DNA of 44,230 nt from positions 1-44,230 of IMG/VR virus record IMGVR_UViG_3300029448_000093. One strand, given 5' to 3'. Made by a program: the position numbers and the translations under genes. This document shows positions 5,199 through 13,075 of this stretch, one piece after another. Within the stretch, counting starts at the first letter, position 1; each line of letters starts with the position of its first letter. The notes beneath the pieces are model-generated. The model was not told the origin of the DNA. It saw only the letters and a program-made list of their open reading frames with translations, and ran no database searches. This DNA is from a virus.

Positions 5199-7670
5199 AT
5201 GGGATATTGGAACTCGCTGACCCCGCAGCAGCAAGCTGCGCTGTTTGTTGAAGAAGAAGATCTAGAGATGAAGTCTCTAGACGCAGGGATCTTAAGATAC
5301 AAGGAGAATACTAAAGCACAACCGATGTCCAAGCGGGCATCATGTCGTTCGCTTATTGGATTGGCAGCAGAGAATCTTACGTCCGCTATTGAGGTAGAGA
5401 CTTCCAAGGTCGTGGCTGGTAGAGGTATGCGGGGAGGGAATCAGTGGGGACACGTGTTCATCTACATGGATGCACGTGTCCTTGCTGCTGCCTCCATCAT
5501 GTCGATGATAGACTTGATGGCAGATGGTGGTGTCACCTCCCCTCAGCAGGCAGTCACTAAGATAGGCAGAGACATTGAGCAGGAGACACACTTCACCATT
5601 CTCAAACGTGAAGCGCCGAAGCTCAAGGCTGTGATGGAGAGACGCATCAAGCGGTGGGATAGTAGATCCCTGCGTGCTGCCCTCAAGAAGATCGATCAGG
5701 ATTGTACTGATCGGTGGGGTATCAAGCGCAAGCGTTTGATCGGTGCTAAGCTGTTGGATCTAGCTGTCACTGACAGTGGTATCTTCGGCACACGTGTTGT
5801 CACAGGGCGTGGCCCGCATGGCAAGCCCTTCTCCCGCAAGGAGATCTACCTGACTGATGATGCAATGGAAAGCATCAGCCGTATGGATGATCACCTTGAA
5901 CTCTTGTCACCACGGTACGAGCCTATGATTGTACCGCCTAACCGGTGGTCGAATGATGTCAACGGCGGGTACACTGTGCTCTCACGCTACCATAACATGG
6001 TCAAGTCAGGGCTCGGTGACACCTCTTCAGGTGACCCACGTGATCACGGCGACATACCATACCGTGCTATCAATGCGCTACAGGAGACACCATACACCAT
6101 CAACCCGGTGGTGTTGTCTACCATGCAGCATGTCTGGTTGCATGGTGGTGGTATGGGTGTGCCGCCTGCTGAGAATCTACCTATCCCACCCCGACCTGAT
6201 GTCGAGGATGACAGGGAGTGGCGGGTCAAGGCAGAGCAGGTGTACCGTGAGAACGCACGGCTTGTCGGCAGGAGGATACAGTTCCTCAAGACTATGGCGA
6301 CAGCTGTTAAGTATCGTCGCCGTGTCTTCTTCTTCCCTTGGCAGTACGACTTCAGGTCTAGGCTGTATCCTATCCCGGCATTCTTGCAGCCACAGGGACC
6401 GGACATGGCACGCGGCTTGCTTAACTTCGGTGACGGTAAGAAGCTAGGCAAGCGTGGTATGCGTTGGCTTATGATCAGGCTGTCTAACTGCTGGGGTGTT
6501 GACAAGGTATCATTCCAGAAGCGTGTCGAGTTCAGTACCAAGCTGATGCTCGACGCACCTGCTGACTTCGACCCCCTGTCTGAGGCAGGCAAGCGGCTCT
6601 GGTCTGATGCCGACGAACCATGGCAGGCACTAGCTACGGTAGCTGACATCATCGCAGCCCGTAACTATGAGGGTGGTGTAGAGAACTACATCAGCTACCT
6701 GCCTGTCAACGTAGACGGTAGCAACTCAGGTCTTCAGCACTTCTCTGCTATGCTTAGAGATGCAGAAGGCGCAGCTCTTGTAAACCTTACAGACCTACCC
6801 GAGCCCAGTGATCCGTATCAGAATGTGTCTGATGCTGTGGAATGTAAGGTTAATGAGGATTGTAGGACAATAGAATCGGGGGTAATAGAAGGCCCACAAA
6901 TCTTTGGAAGCATGTGGTCAGACAAGCCGGACGTAGGCACAACCCTGTTGTCTCTACCTCAGCAGTGGCTTGACTACCAGATCACACGCAAGGTTACCAA
7001 GCGAGGTACGATGACGTACCCGTATGGTGTGACAGAGCAGGGGCTCAGAGATAACCTCATCGAGGATGGTCATGTTGACTGGGCATCTAACCAGTTCGCT
7101 GCCTCTAGATATCTGGGCAAGAAGATATGGGAAGCTATCCGAGAGAACATCACAGGTGCTGCCGAGGCTATGGATTGGCTGCGCCACTGTGCCACTGTGG
7201 CTAACAAGCACGATGTTCTACTGCAATGGCGCACGCCTAGTGGTTTCTTAGTGCGTCACCCATACAGCCAGCTCAAGGATACGAGGGTCAGGTGTCTCAA
7301 TGGAGAGACCATCTTCAAGTCACCTCACCGTGAGGGTGGGGTGCGTGCATCCAAGCAGAGGACAGGGCTACCCCCTAACTTTGTACACTCTCTCGACGCT
7401 ACTCATCTGATGATGACTGTCGTTGCTGGTGTTGACGAGGGTGTTGACTCGTGGCTCATGATTCACGATTCATTCGGTACTCATGCGTGTGATGTCGATA
7501 CCCTCAGGGATGTGCTGCGCCAACAGTTTGTAAACCTGTACAGCGGCAACGTGTTAGAAGACTTTAGACAACAGGTGGAGACACAGACGGGAGAAGATCC
7601 CGGTGACCCACCAGCACAAGGGAACTTCGATCTCAATGAGGTTCTCCAATCGGAGTACATCTTTGCCTGA
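5199..7670 (+). CDS. Single-subunit DNA-directed RNA polymerase (T7 gp1-like)
   Basis: Transcribes the middle and late phage genes from phage promoters. 823 residues (T7: 883). ATG 5199 is chosen because TCTGGAG lies five bases upstream and MGYWNSLTPQQQAALFVEEE looks like a true N-terminus; the frame is open back to 5112. Motif A is VDGSNSGLQHFSAM with catalytic D506. Motif B is RKVTKRGTMTYPYG with K601 and Y609, the same 8-residue spacing as T7 K631/Y639. Motif C is IHDSFGT with D757. The C-terminus ends ...SEYIFA, matching the T7 FA foot. A candidate phage promoter is embedded at 6868-6890 and is read as rare-looking codons (GGG GTA ATA) in a region that is variable between polymerases. Very confident. 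Confidence 0.97.
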   Translation: MGYWNSLTPQQQAALFVEEEDLEMKSLDAGILRYKENTKAQPMSKRASCRSLIGLAAENLTSAIEVETSKVVAGRGMRGGNQWGHVFIYMDARVLAAASIMSMIDLMADGGVTSPQQAVTKIGRDIEQETHFTILKREAPKLKAVMERRIKRWDSRSLRAALKKIDQDCTDRWGIKRKRLIGAKLLDLAVTDSGIFGTRVVTGRGPHGKPFSRKEIYLTDDAMESISRMDDHLELLSPRYEPMIVPPNRWSNDVNGGYTVLSRYHNMVKSGLGDTSSGDPRDHGDIPYRAINALQETPYTINPVVLSTMQHVWLHGGGMGVPPAENLPIPPRPDVEDDREWRVKAEQVYRENARLVGRRIQFLKTMATAVKYRRRVFFFPWQYDFRSRLYPIPAFLQPQGPDMARGLLNFGDGKKLGKRGMRWLMIRLSNCWGVDKVSFQKRVEFSTKLMLDAPADFDPLSEAGKRLWSDADEPWQALATVADIIAARNYEGGVENYISYLPVNVDGSNSGLQHFSAMLRDAEGAALVNLTDLPEPSDPYQNVSDAVECKVNEDCRTIESGVIEGPQIFGSMWSDKPDVGTTLLSLPQQWLDYQITRKVTKRGTMTYPYGVTEQGLRDNLIEDGHVDWASNQFAASRYLGKKIWEAIRENITGAAEAMDWLRHCATVANKHDVLLQWRTPSGFLVRHPYSQLKDTRVRCLNGETIFKSPHREGGVRASKQRTGLPPNFVHSLDATHLMMTVVAGVDEGVDSWLMIHDSFGTHACDVDTLRDVLRQQFVNLYSGNVLEDFRQQVETQTGEDPGDPPAQGNFDLNEVLQSEYIFA
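6868..6890 (+). promoter_or_regulatory. Candidate phage RNA polymerase promoter, copy 2
   Basis: Core AATCGGGGGTAATAGAA, 20 of 23 positions identical to the site at 16258-16280. It lies inside the polymerase gene in the variable stretch between motifs A and B. It would transcribe the replication genes starting at 7663, much as T7 has promoters around the end of gene 1. The polymerase codons here (ATA GAA TCG GGG GTA ATA) look chosen for the DNA signal rather than the protein. Confidence 0.6.
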
Positions 7671-7947
7671 ACTACAACAAGTTTACGTGCGGTGGATAGA
7701 CAGCACAACCGAGTGCAACTCTGCATGGAACAACCGTGAAGAGGTGCTCAAAGAATGTAAGGCTTTAACGGAAAAGGATCTTCTCTGTAAGACGGCAGGC
7801 TTCCTGCTAATAGAGTCAGATGATCACATCGTAGTTACTATGAACTACCATGAGACAGAGGTAGGCCCTTACTTAATTATACCTAGATGCTGCATCCTTG
7901 AGATGCGTATCACCGAACCCGAAGAGGAAGAGGAGGAATGGGGATGA
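7663..7947 (+). CDS. Conserved small phage protein behind RNA polymerase
   Basis: About 94 residues from TTG 7663, which has GGAG seven bases upstream and overlaps the polymerase stop; ATG 7636 is the other option. Beta-rich: VYVRWIDSTTECNSAW ... LLCKTAGFLLIESDDHIVVTMNY ... YLIIPRCCILEMRI. This layout, VxWxDS then vGxLl.e.dd.i.v then IPrxcI, recurs in short hypothetical proteins of many phages with unknown role. An acidic tail follows (EPEEEEEEWG). The tail's coding sequence supplies the ribosome site for the next gene. Confidence 0.7.
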   Translation: MPELQQVYVRWIDSTTECNSAWNNREEVLKECKALTEKDLLCKTAGFLLIESDDHIVVTMNYHETEVGPYLIIPRCCILEMRITEPEEEEEEWG

Positions 7948-8423
7948 GAATTTATATCGCCGGTCCAATGGGTGCGTTTCCTGACGACGACTTCAACCGC
8001 AAGTCATTCGAGTTAGCTTGGAAGAAGATCACTGAGATGGGGCACATCGCAATCTCACCTCACTTCCTTGAGAGCACCATCGACATTGAGTCACGCACCA
8101 GAATGGGTATGGGTCAGGTGTATAAGTACGCCTTACCGATTGATATCTTTGCGCTGAGTAGTTGCGAGGCTGCCATTGCTCTACCCGGATGGCGCAAGTC
8201 AAGCGGCTCGTGCTTTGAAGAGCACGCTGCTAGGTTGATGGAGATCCATTGGGCTGAGATGGGGCAGTATGATTACCCCGCTCAGTTCGCAGCCGCTGGC
8301 CCGCCAAGGAACCACGTAGAAACCGAGGCGCTTAATCACTATGTTCATGAGATGGTTAAGTATCTAGAAACCACGATGAGACACCAAGGAGAAGAAGATG
8401 CCAAGAATTCTAGTGATACCTGA
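7944..8423 (+). CDS. DUF4406 / nucleoside 2-deoxyribosyltransferase-like protein
   Basis: 159 residues from ATG 7944 (AGGAGG at 7931-7936; ATG 7938 is too close). The N-terminus MRIYIAGPMGAFPDDDFNRKSF is the hallmark of the DUF4406 family. That family is related to nucleoside 2-deoxyribosyltransferases and binds nucleotides with a Rossmann-like fold. A middle segment (CEAAIALPGWRKSSGSCFEEHAA) matches the family's D-x-x-x-x-L.gW..S.Ga..E region. In phages such genes may remodel nucleotide pools or NAD-type signals, but no activity can be assigned from sequence. It overlaps the phosphoesterase by 26 bases, suggesting joint action. Confidence 0.8.
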   Translation: MRIYIAGPMGAFPDDDFNRKSFELAWKKITEMGHIAISPHFLESTIDIESRTRMGMGQVYKYALPIDIFALSSCEAAIALPGWRKSSGSCFEEHAARLMEIHWAEMGQYDYPAQFAAAGPPRNHVETEALNHYVHEMVKYLETTMRHQGEEDAKNSSDT

Positions 8424-9144
8424 CCTTCATGAGCCTGTTGCTCACCCCGGTAGTATGGACTTTATTGATTGGGTTGCCCAAGAGAATCAGCCTGATAGCG
8501 TTGTGTTCATCGGAGATATCGTGGATCACCACGGCATCTCGACATGGACTAAGCACGCCTCCGCACCCGGCCCTAAGGATGAGTACGAGCTTGCTCTCGA
8601 AGGGGTGCAGCGCTGGTACAATGCTTACCCTGATGCGGTGGTCACCATCGGCAACCATGATGCACGGCCTATGCGTATGGCTGAGTCAGCTGGTGTGCCG
8701 GGGTCATACCTTAAGGACTATGCCAGTGTGTGGCAGACACCCCGATGGTCATGGGTTGACGAGGTCATCATCGGTACAGGCATCAACGCCGTGTACTTTA
8801 CTCACGGCACAGGTAGGTCGGGGCTACAGCCCGCTGCTAACCTAGCCCGAGAGATGAGTATGTCCTCAGTCATGGGGCACATCCACTCAGCTGGCGGTGT
8901 CCGCTGGTTTGCTAACCCAACCAAGCGTTGGTTTGGTATGGACACTGGCTGCCTAGTAGATGACAGGCTGTATGCTTTCTCATACGGTAAGGCAAACAAG
9001 AAGAAGAGTGTACTGGGCTGCGGGTTCATCGACACCGAGAACCCTGCCGACACCCGCTTCATTGCTATGCCTAGTGGTAAGGGCGAGAGGTTCGGGAGAG
9101 ACAAGTATCCTATCCACCCACTACTGAAGGGACGCGCACTATGA
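8398..9144 (+). CDS. Calcineurin-type metallophosphoesterase
   Basis: 248 residues, GAAGGAGAAG-like site upstream (AAGGAGAAGAAG). All metal-binding motifs are present: D9-x-H11 (PDLHEP), G39-D40 with DHH at 43-45, G85-N86-H87-D88, H136 (FTHG) and G160-H161-I-H163. This is a complete two-metal phosphoesterase. Substrate is unknown; phage members include phosphatases and phosphodiesterases acting on nucleotides or RNA/DNA ends. Its pairing with the DUF4406 gene suggests nucleotide or signal metabolism. The next gene starts in the overlapping stop region (9141). Confidence 0.85.
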   Translation: MPRILVIPDLHEPVAHPGSMDFIDWVAQENQPDSVVFIGDIVDHHGISTWTKHASAPGPKDEYELALEGVQRWYNAYPDAVVTIGNHDARPMRMAESAGVPGSYLKDYASVWQTPRWSWVDEVIIGTGINAVYFTHGTGRSGLQPAANLAREMSMSSVMGHIHSAGGVRWFANPTKRWFGMDTGCLVDDRLYAFSYGKANKKKSVLGCGFIDTENPADTRFIAMPSGKGERFGRDKYPIHPLLKGRAL

Positions 9145-9611
9145 TATCGTCTTTCCTCCTATCCCTTGCACTTGGGTCATGCCCAGCCTGCGATGGTGAT
9201 CTAGATACCAACGAAGTAATTGATGGCTTAGATGTCGCTGTTATGTTGAGCAGGTTTGGTACTACTAACAACGCTGCCGACATCAACGATGACGGTATTG
9301 TTGACGGCGCTGACTTTGCAATACAGCTATCGAACTGGGGCAACTGCTCTTGCATGTGTGTTGATTGGATTGACTGCACTATCCTAGAGGATGACCCGAG
9401 CTGCGGGACATTCACTGACGCAGTAATGCGGCGGTGTCCTGATATCAATGACAACCGAGAGGTTGACGGCACTGATCTAGTTATACTCATGCAGTGGTGG
9501 GGCTACGGCCCGATCACAGATCAATCTGAGTCTTGTGATCTGAATGATGACGGCACTGTTGATGGCCGTGACTTGGTCCTTTTACTTTGGAACTACGGGA
9601 GAACATATTGA
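9141..9611 (+). CDS. Secreted Cys-rich protein with two dockerin type I-like modules
   Basis: 156 residues. Residues 1-14 are hydrophobic (MISSFLLSLALGSC), a probable short signal sequence; C14 gives a weak lipobox (LGSC). Four F-hand calcium loops of the form DxNxDGxxDxxD lie at D20-D31 (degenerate), D47-D58, D101-D112 and D133-D144, each followed by a hydrophobic helix ending in RFG, NWG, WWG or NYG. They form two pairs, the usual unit of a type I dockerin, joined by a Cys-rich linker (C69, 71, 73, 79, 88, 99). Dockerins bind cohesins in cellulosomes. The DGxVDGxDL...NWG style is abundant in Planctomycetota extracellular proteins. Finding it in a phage replication operon is unusual; it may target the host cell surface. 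Overlaps neighbours at both ends. Confidence 0.85.
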   Translation: MISSFLLSLALGSCPACDGDLDTNEVIDGLDVAVMLSRFGTTNNAADINDDGIVDGADFAIQLSNWGNCSCMCVDWIDCTILEDDPSCGTFTDAVMRRCPDINDNREVDGTDLVILMQWWGYGPITDQSESCDLNDDGTVDGRDLVLLLWNYGRTY

Positions 9612-9814
9612 CCTCTAACATTGAACGTGAAGCGCGTATCAGGGCTGCTGGTATTGTCCAGTCAGTCATTAGTTCAGGCGCAGATATTACCGAGTGGCAT
9701 GATCGTTCTGTATACGGTCTTGCCCTCACATCACACTTGGCTAATCGTCTAATGAAATCTGACAATACACCAAAGCCAAGTATTCCACAGAGTTTGCAGA
9801 AGGAGAATGTCTAA
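9608..9814 (+). CDS. Small hypothetical protein
   Basis: 68 residues from TTG 9608, which overlaps the previous stop (TTGA) and has GGGAG at 9597-9601. One amphipathic helical stretch (NIEREARIRAAGIVQSVISSGADITEWHDR) is followed by a second (VYGLALTSHLANRLMKS) and a polar tail. The stop overlaps the SSB start (TAATG). No family recognised; the position suggests a replication accessory role. Confidence 0.6.
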   Translation: MTSNIEREARIRAAGIVQSVISSGADITEWHDRSVYGLALTSHLANRLMKSDNTPKPSIPQSLQKENV

Positions 9815-10473
9815 TGGCTAAACGAACCGGCGGCGCAAACATGACGCGCCTTGAAGGCGGCCTTGTCCGCACCCCTGTCGGCACTGCCCGATACTGTTAC
9901 ATCGGCTCACCCGATGACTCGACCTATGGTCGCAACCGTTTCCGTATCACGCTTGTCTTCGACAAGGATGACGCTGAGTTCAAGGACTTCAGCACTAAGA
10001 TCAAGGCTCTTCGTAAGCTGCACACAGCTGAGCTGGGTGTGCCTGAGAAGGACGGCAAGATTCCTATGAAGGTTGTCGATGCTAAGATGAACGAGCGTAC
10101 TGGTGACCCGGTCGGCGCACCCTACATGGAGTTCACTGCGAACGCTATGCAGGTACGCAACGGTGAGTCAGTGCCTAACACCGTCAAGACTTTCAATGCC
10201 AAGGGGCAGGAAGAAGACACCCAGATCTACGGCGGCGACACCTGCCGTGTCGAGGCTCGCTTTGTGGGCTGGGAGATCAACGGTGACTACGGTATCAAGG
10301 CATACCTCAACGCTGTCCAGCAGCTCAAGTGTAACTTCGCCGCAAGCGCAGGCTCTACCTTTGGTAGCGAGTCATCGTTCGTGGAGGAGTCATCCACTAC
10401 TGATGAGCTGCCCGAGGCAGAGGGAGCTACGTTCTCTGATGACACCGATGACCTGTTGGATGGGCTTGTCTAA
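9814..10473 (+). CDS. Single-stranded DNA-binding protein (T7 gp2.5-like)
   Basis: 219 residues (T7 gp2.5: 232). The N-terminal half has the OB-fold pattern of gp2.5 (GTARYCYIGSPDDSTYGRNRFRITLVFDKDD). The middle (GGDTCRVEARFVGWEINGDYGIKAYLNAVQ) matches the conserved core that ends in the YGIKxYLNAVQ strand. The C-terminus is an acidic tail (TDELPEAEGATFSDDTDDLLDGLV), used in T7 to contact polymerase and primase-helicase. Unlike T7 it ends in Val, not Phe. Operon order (SSB, resolvase, primase-helicase) is as in T7 apart from the nuclease type. Confidence 0.9.
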   Translation: MAKRTGGANMTRLEGGLVRTPVGTARYCYIGSPDDSTYGRNRFRITLVFDKDDAEFKDFSTKIKALRKLHTAELGVPEKDGKIPMKVVDAKMNERTGDPVGAPYMEFTANAMQVRNGESVPNTVKTFNAKGQEEDTQIYGGDTCRVEARFVGWEINGDYGIKAYLNAVQQLKCNFAASAGSTFGSESSFVEESSTTDELPEAEGATFSDDTDDLLDGLV

Positions 10474-10883
10474 TGCAGTACCGGAAGGAAGGCAACACGC
10501 ACTACTTCCAGTTTGACACTGCGCCCGTACCTGCTTCACGCCCAAGGGTATCGAAGTATGGAACCTACTACGGGAAGACATACTCTTCATATCGCAAAGC
10601 CTTTCAGGAGGAGGTAGCGGAGTTCCGAATGGGATTCCGCCCTCTCCTCTCTGATCGGCTACGTGTCAGCGCCTCCTTTCTGGTAAAGAAACCTAAGACA
10701 TCGAAGCTCTCCCACCCACGTGGGGATATCGATAACTACCTTAAGGCGTTGTTTGACTCATGCAATGAGTTGGTATGGAGAGATGACGTGCAAGTGACAG
10801 AGCTTGGAGAAGTTGTTAAAAAATTCGCAGACATTGGTAGTGTCGAACTCATCGTGGAGGATATCGATGAAGAACATATTTGA
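10473..10883 (+). CDS. rusA: RusA-family Holliday junction resolvase
   Basis: 136 residues; start overlaps the SSB stop (TAATG). Motifs fit RusA: VPASRPRVSKYGTYY near the N-terminus, then HPRGDIDNYLKALFDSCN with D85, D87 and K91, and WRDDVQV with D104/D105. Their spacing matches E. coli RusA D70, D72, K76, D91. RusA cuts four-way junctions made during concatemer formation and recombination. It sits where T7 has endonuclease I (gp3), so it is probably a non-homologous replacement that resolves branched DNA before packaging. Confidence 0.88.
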   Translation: MQYRKEGNTHYFQFDTAPVPASRPRVSKYGTYYGKTYSSYRKAFQEEVAEFRMGFRPLLSDRLRVSASFLVKKPKTSKLSHPRGDIDNYLKALFDSCNELVWRDDVQVTELGEVVKKFADIGSVELIVEDIDEEHI

Positions 10884-11106
10884 AGAGGCTTACCTAAAGC
10901 AGCACATGAAGCGAGCATACAATGCTCACCTCAATAAGACTGAGGACGTAGCTGCTGCATTCATGTCACGGCACGGGGTTGACCCGACCGAGGCTATAGT
11001 TGTTACCACGTTTGATGAAGAGACGCTGACTTGGACTACTCGTATTGAGAGGAGTAAGAATGTCCGAAGAAAGAATTCGCAAGGAGGCTTGTCCCGAATG
11101 CCGTAA
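10867..11106 (+). CDS. Small hypothetical protein
   Basis: 79 residues from ATG 10867 with GTGGAGG at 10854-10860. N-terminal helix (FEEAYLKQHMKRAYNAHLNKTEDVAAAFMSRHGVDP), then a strand pair (EAIVVTTFDEETLTWTTRIERSK) and a basic tail that overlaps the primase-helicase in another frame by 47 bases. No family recognised. Confidence 0.65.
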   Translation: MKNIFEEAYLKQHMKRAYNAHLNKTEDVAAAFMSRHGVDPTEAIVVTTFDEETLTWTTRIERSKNVRRKNSQGGLSRMP

Positions 11107-12844
11107 GGCAGGCAAGGATAAGAGTGGTGACAACTTGGTTGTCTACCCAGAAGGTAAGGGCTCGCACTGCTTTGCCTGTGGTTACCATGTGCATGGTGAC
11201 ACACAGACAGGGCCGAGCAAGCGTATCAGCGAGAAGCTGACACGCCCTATCGAGGGCGAGTACCGGGCGCTCAGTGCCCGCAAGATTGATGAGAAGACTT
11301 GCCGCCTGTTTGGTTACAGGCTGTGCAAGTTTGATTCTCCTGACGGGTCGGCAATGGCCCGTTACAAAGGGTCTACCATCCATGTCTCCGACTATTGGAA
11401 GGATGGCGAGATGGTGGCCCAGCACCTTCGGTTCCAGAAGCCGAAGGATTTCCGTTGGAGAGGCGAGGCTAATGTTGACAGCCTACCTCTCTATGGTCAG
11501 TGGCTCTGGTCAGGAACAGGCAAGCGCATCGTCATCACCGAGGGTGAGATTGACTGCCTGACCATCTCCTCTCTACAAAAGAACCGCTGGCCTGTTGTCT
11601 CCTTGCCCTCCGGTGTCCAGTCTAGCGAGGCAAGCATCCGCGCTAACCTTGAGTTCCTCTCAGGTTACGAGGAGATTGTTCTCTGCTTTGATAGTGACGA
11701 ACCCGGTCGCCTCTTTGCACAGAAGTGTGCCGAGATCCTGCCGCCCGGTAAAGCCCGCATCGCTCACCTTCCAATGAAGGATGCCAATGACATGCTCAGG
11801 GCTAACCAAGGCGGCCAGCTTCTTCAGGCCCTCTACGAGGCGAGATCATACCAGCCTGATGGTATCCTCCATGTGAATGACATCACCGGAGCTGACACTA
11901 ACAGTCAGTCTCAGTGGACATTCCCATGGCGATCCATCACGGCTGGTCTGATGGGCCAACGCAGCGGTGAGATGACTCTCATCGCATCCGGCACAGGTTC
12001 TGGTAAGTCTACTATCATTCGTGAGCTGGTGTATGATCACCTCTGCCACGGTCGTAAGGTAGGCGTGCTGATGCTGGAAGAGACACCACAGGAGACACTT
12101 GATGACCTGATCTCTCTCAGAGTCAACAAGCCTGTGCGTCAGATCAGGGCTGGGCGTGAGCTTAACCAGCTGCTAGAGTCAGAGGGTAACAACCCTGTAT
12201 CCTTCGGCTTCGTTGACAACCTCACCGATGAGGAGTATCAAGAAGCCAAGCAGTGGTTCGGTCACACCGGGCTGTATGTCTATGATCATCACGGCACTAA
12301 CGAGTTCGGTAGTATCCTCCAACGTGTGGAGTATATGGCCGCCGGTCTCGGCTGCGATGTTATCATGGTTGACCACATCACGGCTGCTGTCCAAGGCATG
12401 TCCAAGGGTGGTAGTGAGCGGGAGAGTATCGATGAGACGATGAGAACGCTGCGCTCTATTGTGCAACGGACTGGCGTACACATCGACGTTGTCTCTCAGC
12501 TCAACAGGTTGGATGGTAAGGCTGCTGAAGAAGGCGGTCAGATTACCATGAACAACCTTCGTGGGTCAGGGTCACTCGGCTCTGTACCTAACAGTGTTAT
12601 TGCTATCGAACGCAACCAGCAAGCTGATGACCCAGAAGAACGTCACATCATCAAGGTCCGATCCCTCAAGGGTAGGTTCCATGGTGCGACAGGTGTTGTC
12701 GGCACACTTAAACTAGATCAGACTACCCGCCGCGTGGTGGAAGCAGAATGGTCAGAACCGCAAGGAGAATCAGATGTCACAGGATCAACCTTCGACGAAG
12801 AACTCGAAGCCCGCGCCCAAGGAATCAGCGAAGTCACAGCCTAA
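11060..12844 (+). CDS. Primase-helicase (T7 gp4-like)
   Basis: 594 residues (T7: 566). ATG 11060 is preceded by AGGAG. A zinc-binding domain has C11, C14, C37 and C40 (CPEC ... CFAC). A TOPRIM primase core follows: VITEGEIDCLTIS at about 157-170 and LCFDSDEPGR at about 207-216. The RecA-like helicase has Walker A GTGSGKST at 311-318, LEETPQE just after it, and Walker B VIMVDHITA. This makes RNA primers and unwinds DNA at the fork with the polymerase at 13076. The last 71 bases are shared with the next small gene in another frame. Full-length and apparently intact. Confidence 0.95.
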   Translation: MSEERIRKEACPECRKAGKDKSGDNLVVYPEGKGSHCFACGYHVHGDTQTGPSKRISEKLTRPIEGEYRALSARKIDEKTCRLFGYRLCKFDSPDGSAMARYKGSTIHVSDYWKDGEMVAQHLRFQKPKDFRWRGEANVDSLPLYGQWLWSGTGKRIVITEGEIDCLTISSLQKNRWPVVSLPSGVQSSEASIRANLEFLSGYEEIVLCFDSDEPGRLFAQKCAEILPPGKARIAHLPMKDANDMLRANQGGQLLQALYEARSYQPDGILHVNDITGADTNSQSQWTFPWRSITAGLMGQRSGEMTLIASGTGSGKSTIIRELVYDHLCHGRKVGVLMLEETPQETLDDLISLRVNKPVRQIRAGRELNQLLESEGNNPVSFGFVDNLTDEEYQEAKQWFGHTGLYVYDHHGTNEFGSILQRVEYMAAGLGCDVIMVDHITAAVQGMSKGGSERESIDETMRTLRSIVQRTGVHIDVVSQLNRLDGKAAEEGGQITMNNLRGSGSLGSVPNSVIAIERNQQADDPEERHIIKVRSLKGRFHGATGVVGTLKLDQTTRRVVEAEWSEPQGESDVTGSTFDEELEARAQGISEVTA

Positions 12845-13061
12845 GGCTGAGCACACGCCGTTGCCATATCTTAGAAACGTAACAGATCAGGAAGAACCCC
12901 GCTGGCAGATGAGCCAGTTCTCCCCCTTCGATGTCTACCAAGATATGCAGGCACTGATCACCAAGGTCAATGAGCTTCAGACGGCAGTGAACTTCTTTAT
13001 TCACAACGCCAACACTAACTGTAACTACGATTGCACCGGCAACAAAGATTGCCCTAAGTAA
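12774..13061 (+). CDS. Small protein overlapping the primase-helicase end
   Basis: 95 residues from ATG 12774 with a strong AAGGAGAA site inside the helicase gene. The first 30 residues are polar, Lys/Ser/Pro-rich and probably disordered (they share DNA with the helicase C-terminus). The rest (FDVYQDMQALITKVNELQTAVNFFIHN) is a helix. The end is Cys-rich (NCNYDCTGNKDCPK), possibly metal-binding. No family recognised. It sits between helicase and polymerase. Confidence 0.7.
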   Translation: MSQDQPSTKNSKPAPKESAKSQPKAEHTPLPYLRNVTDQEEPRWQMSQFSPFDVYQDMQALITKVNELQTAVNFFIHNANTNCNYDCTGNKDCPK

Positions 13062-13075
13062 GAAATGGAGAGACC

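Noticed and set aside
7806-7816. GCTAATAGAGT inside the 7663 gene as a promoter copy
   Set aside because: The preceding G-run is missing, so only seven or eight bases match.
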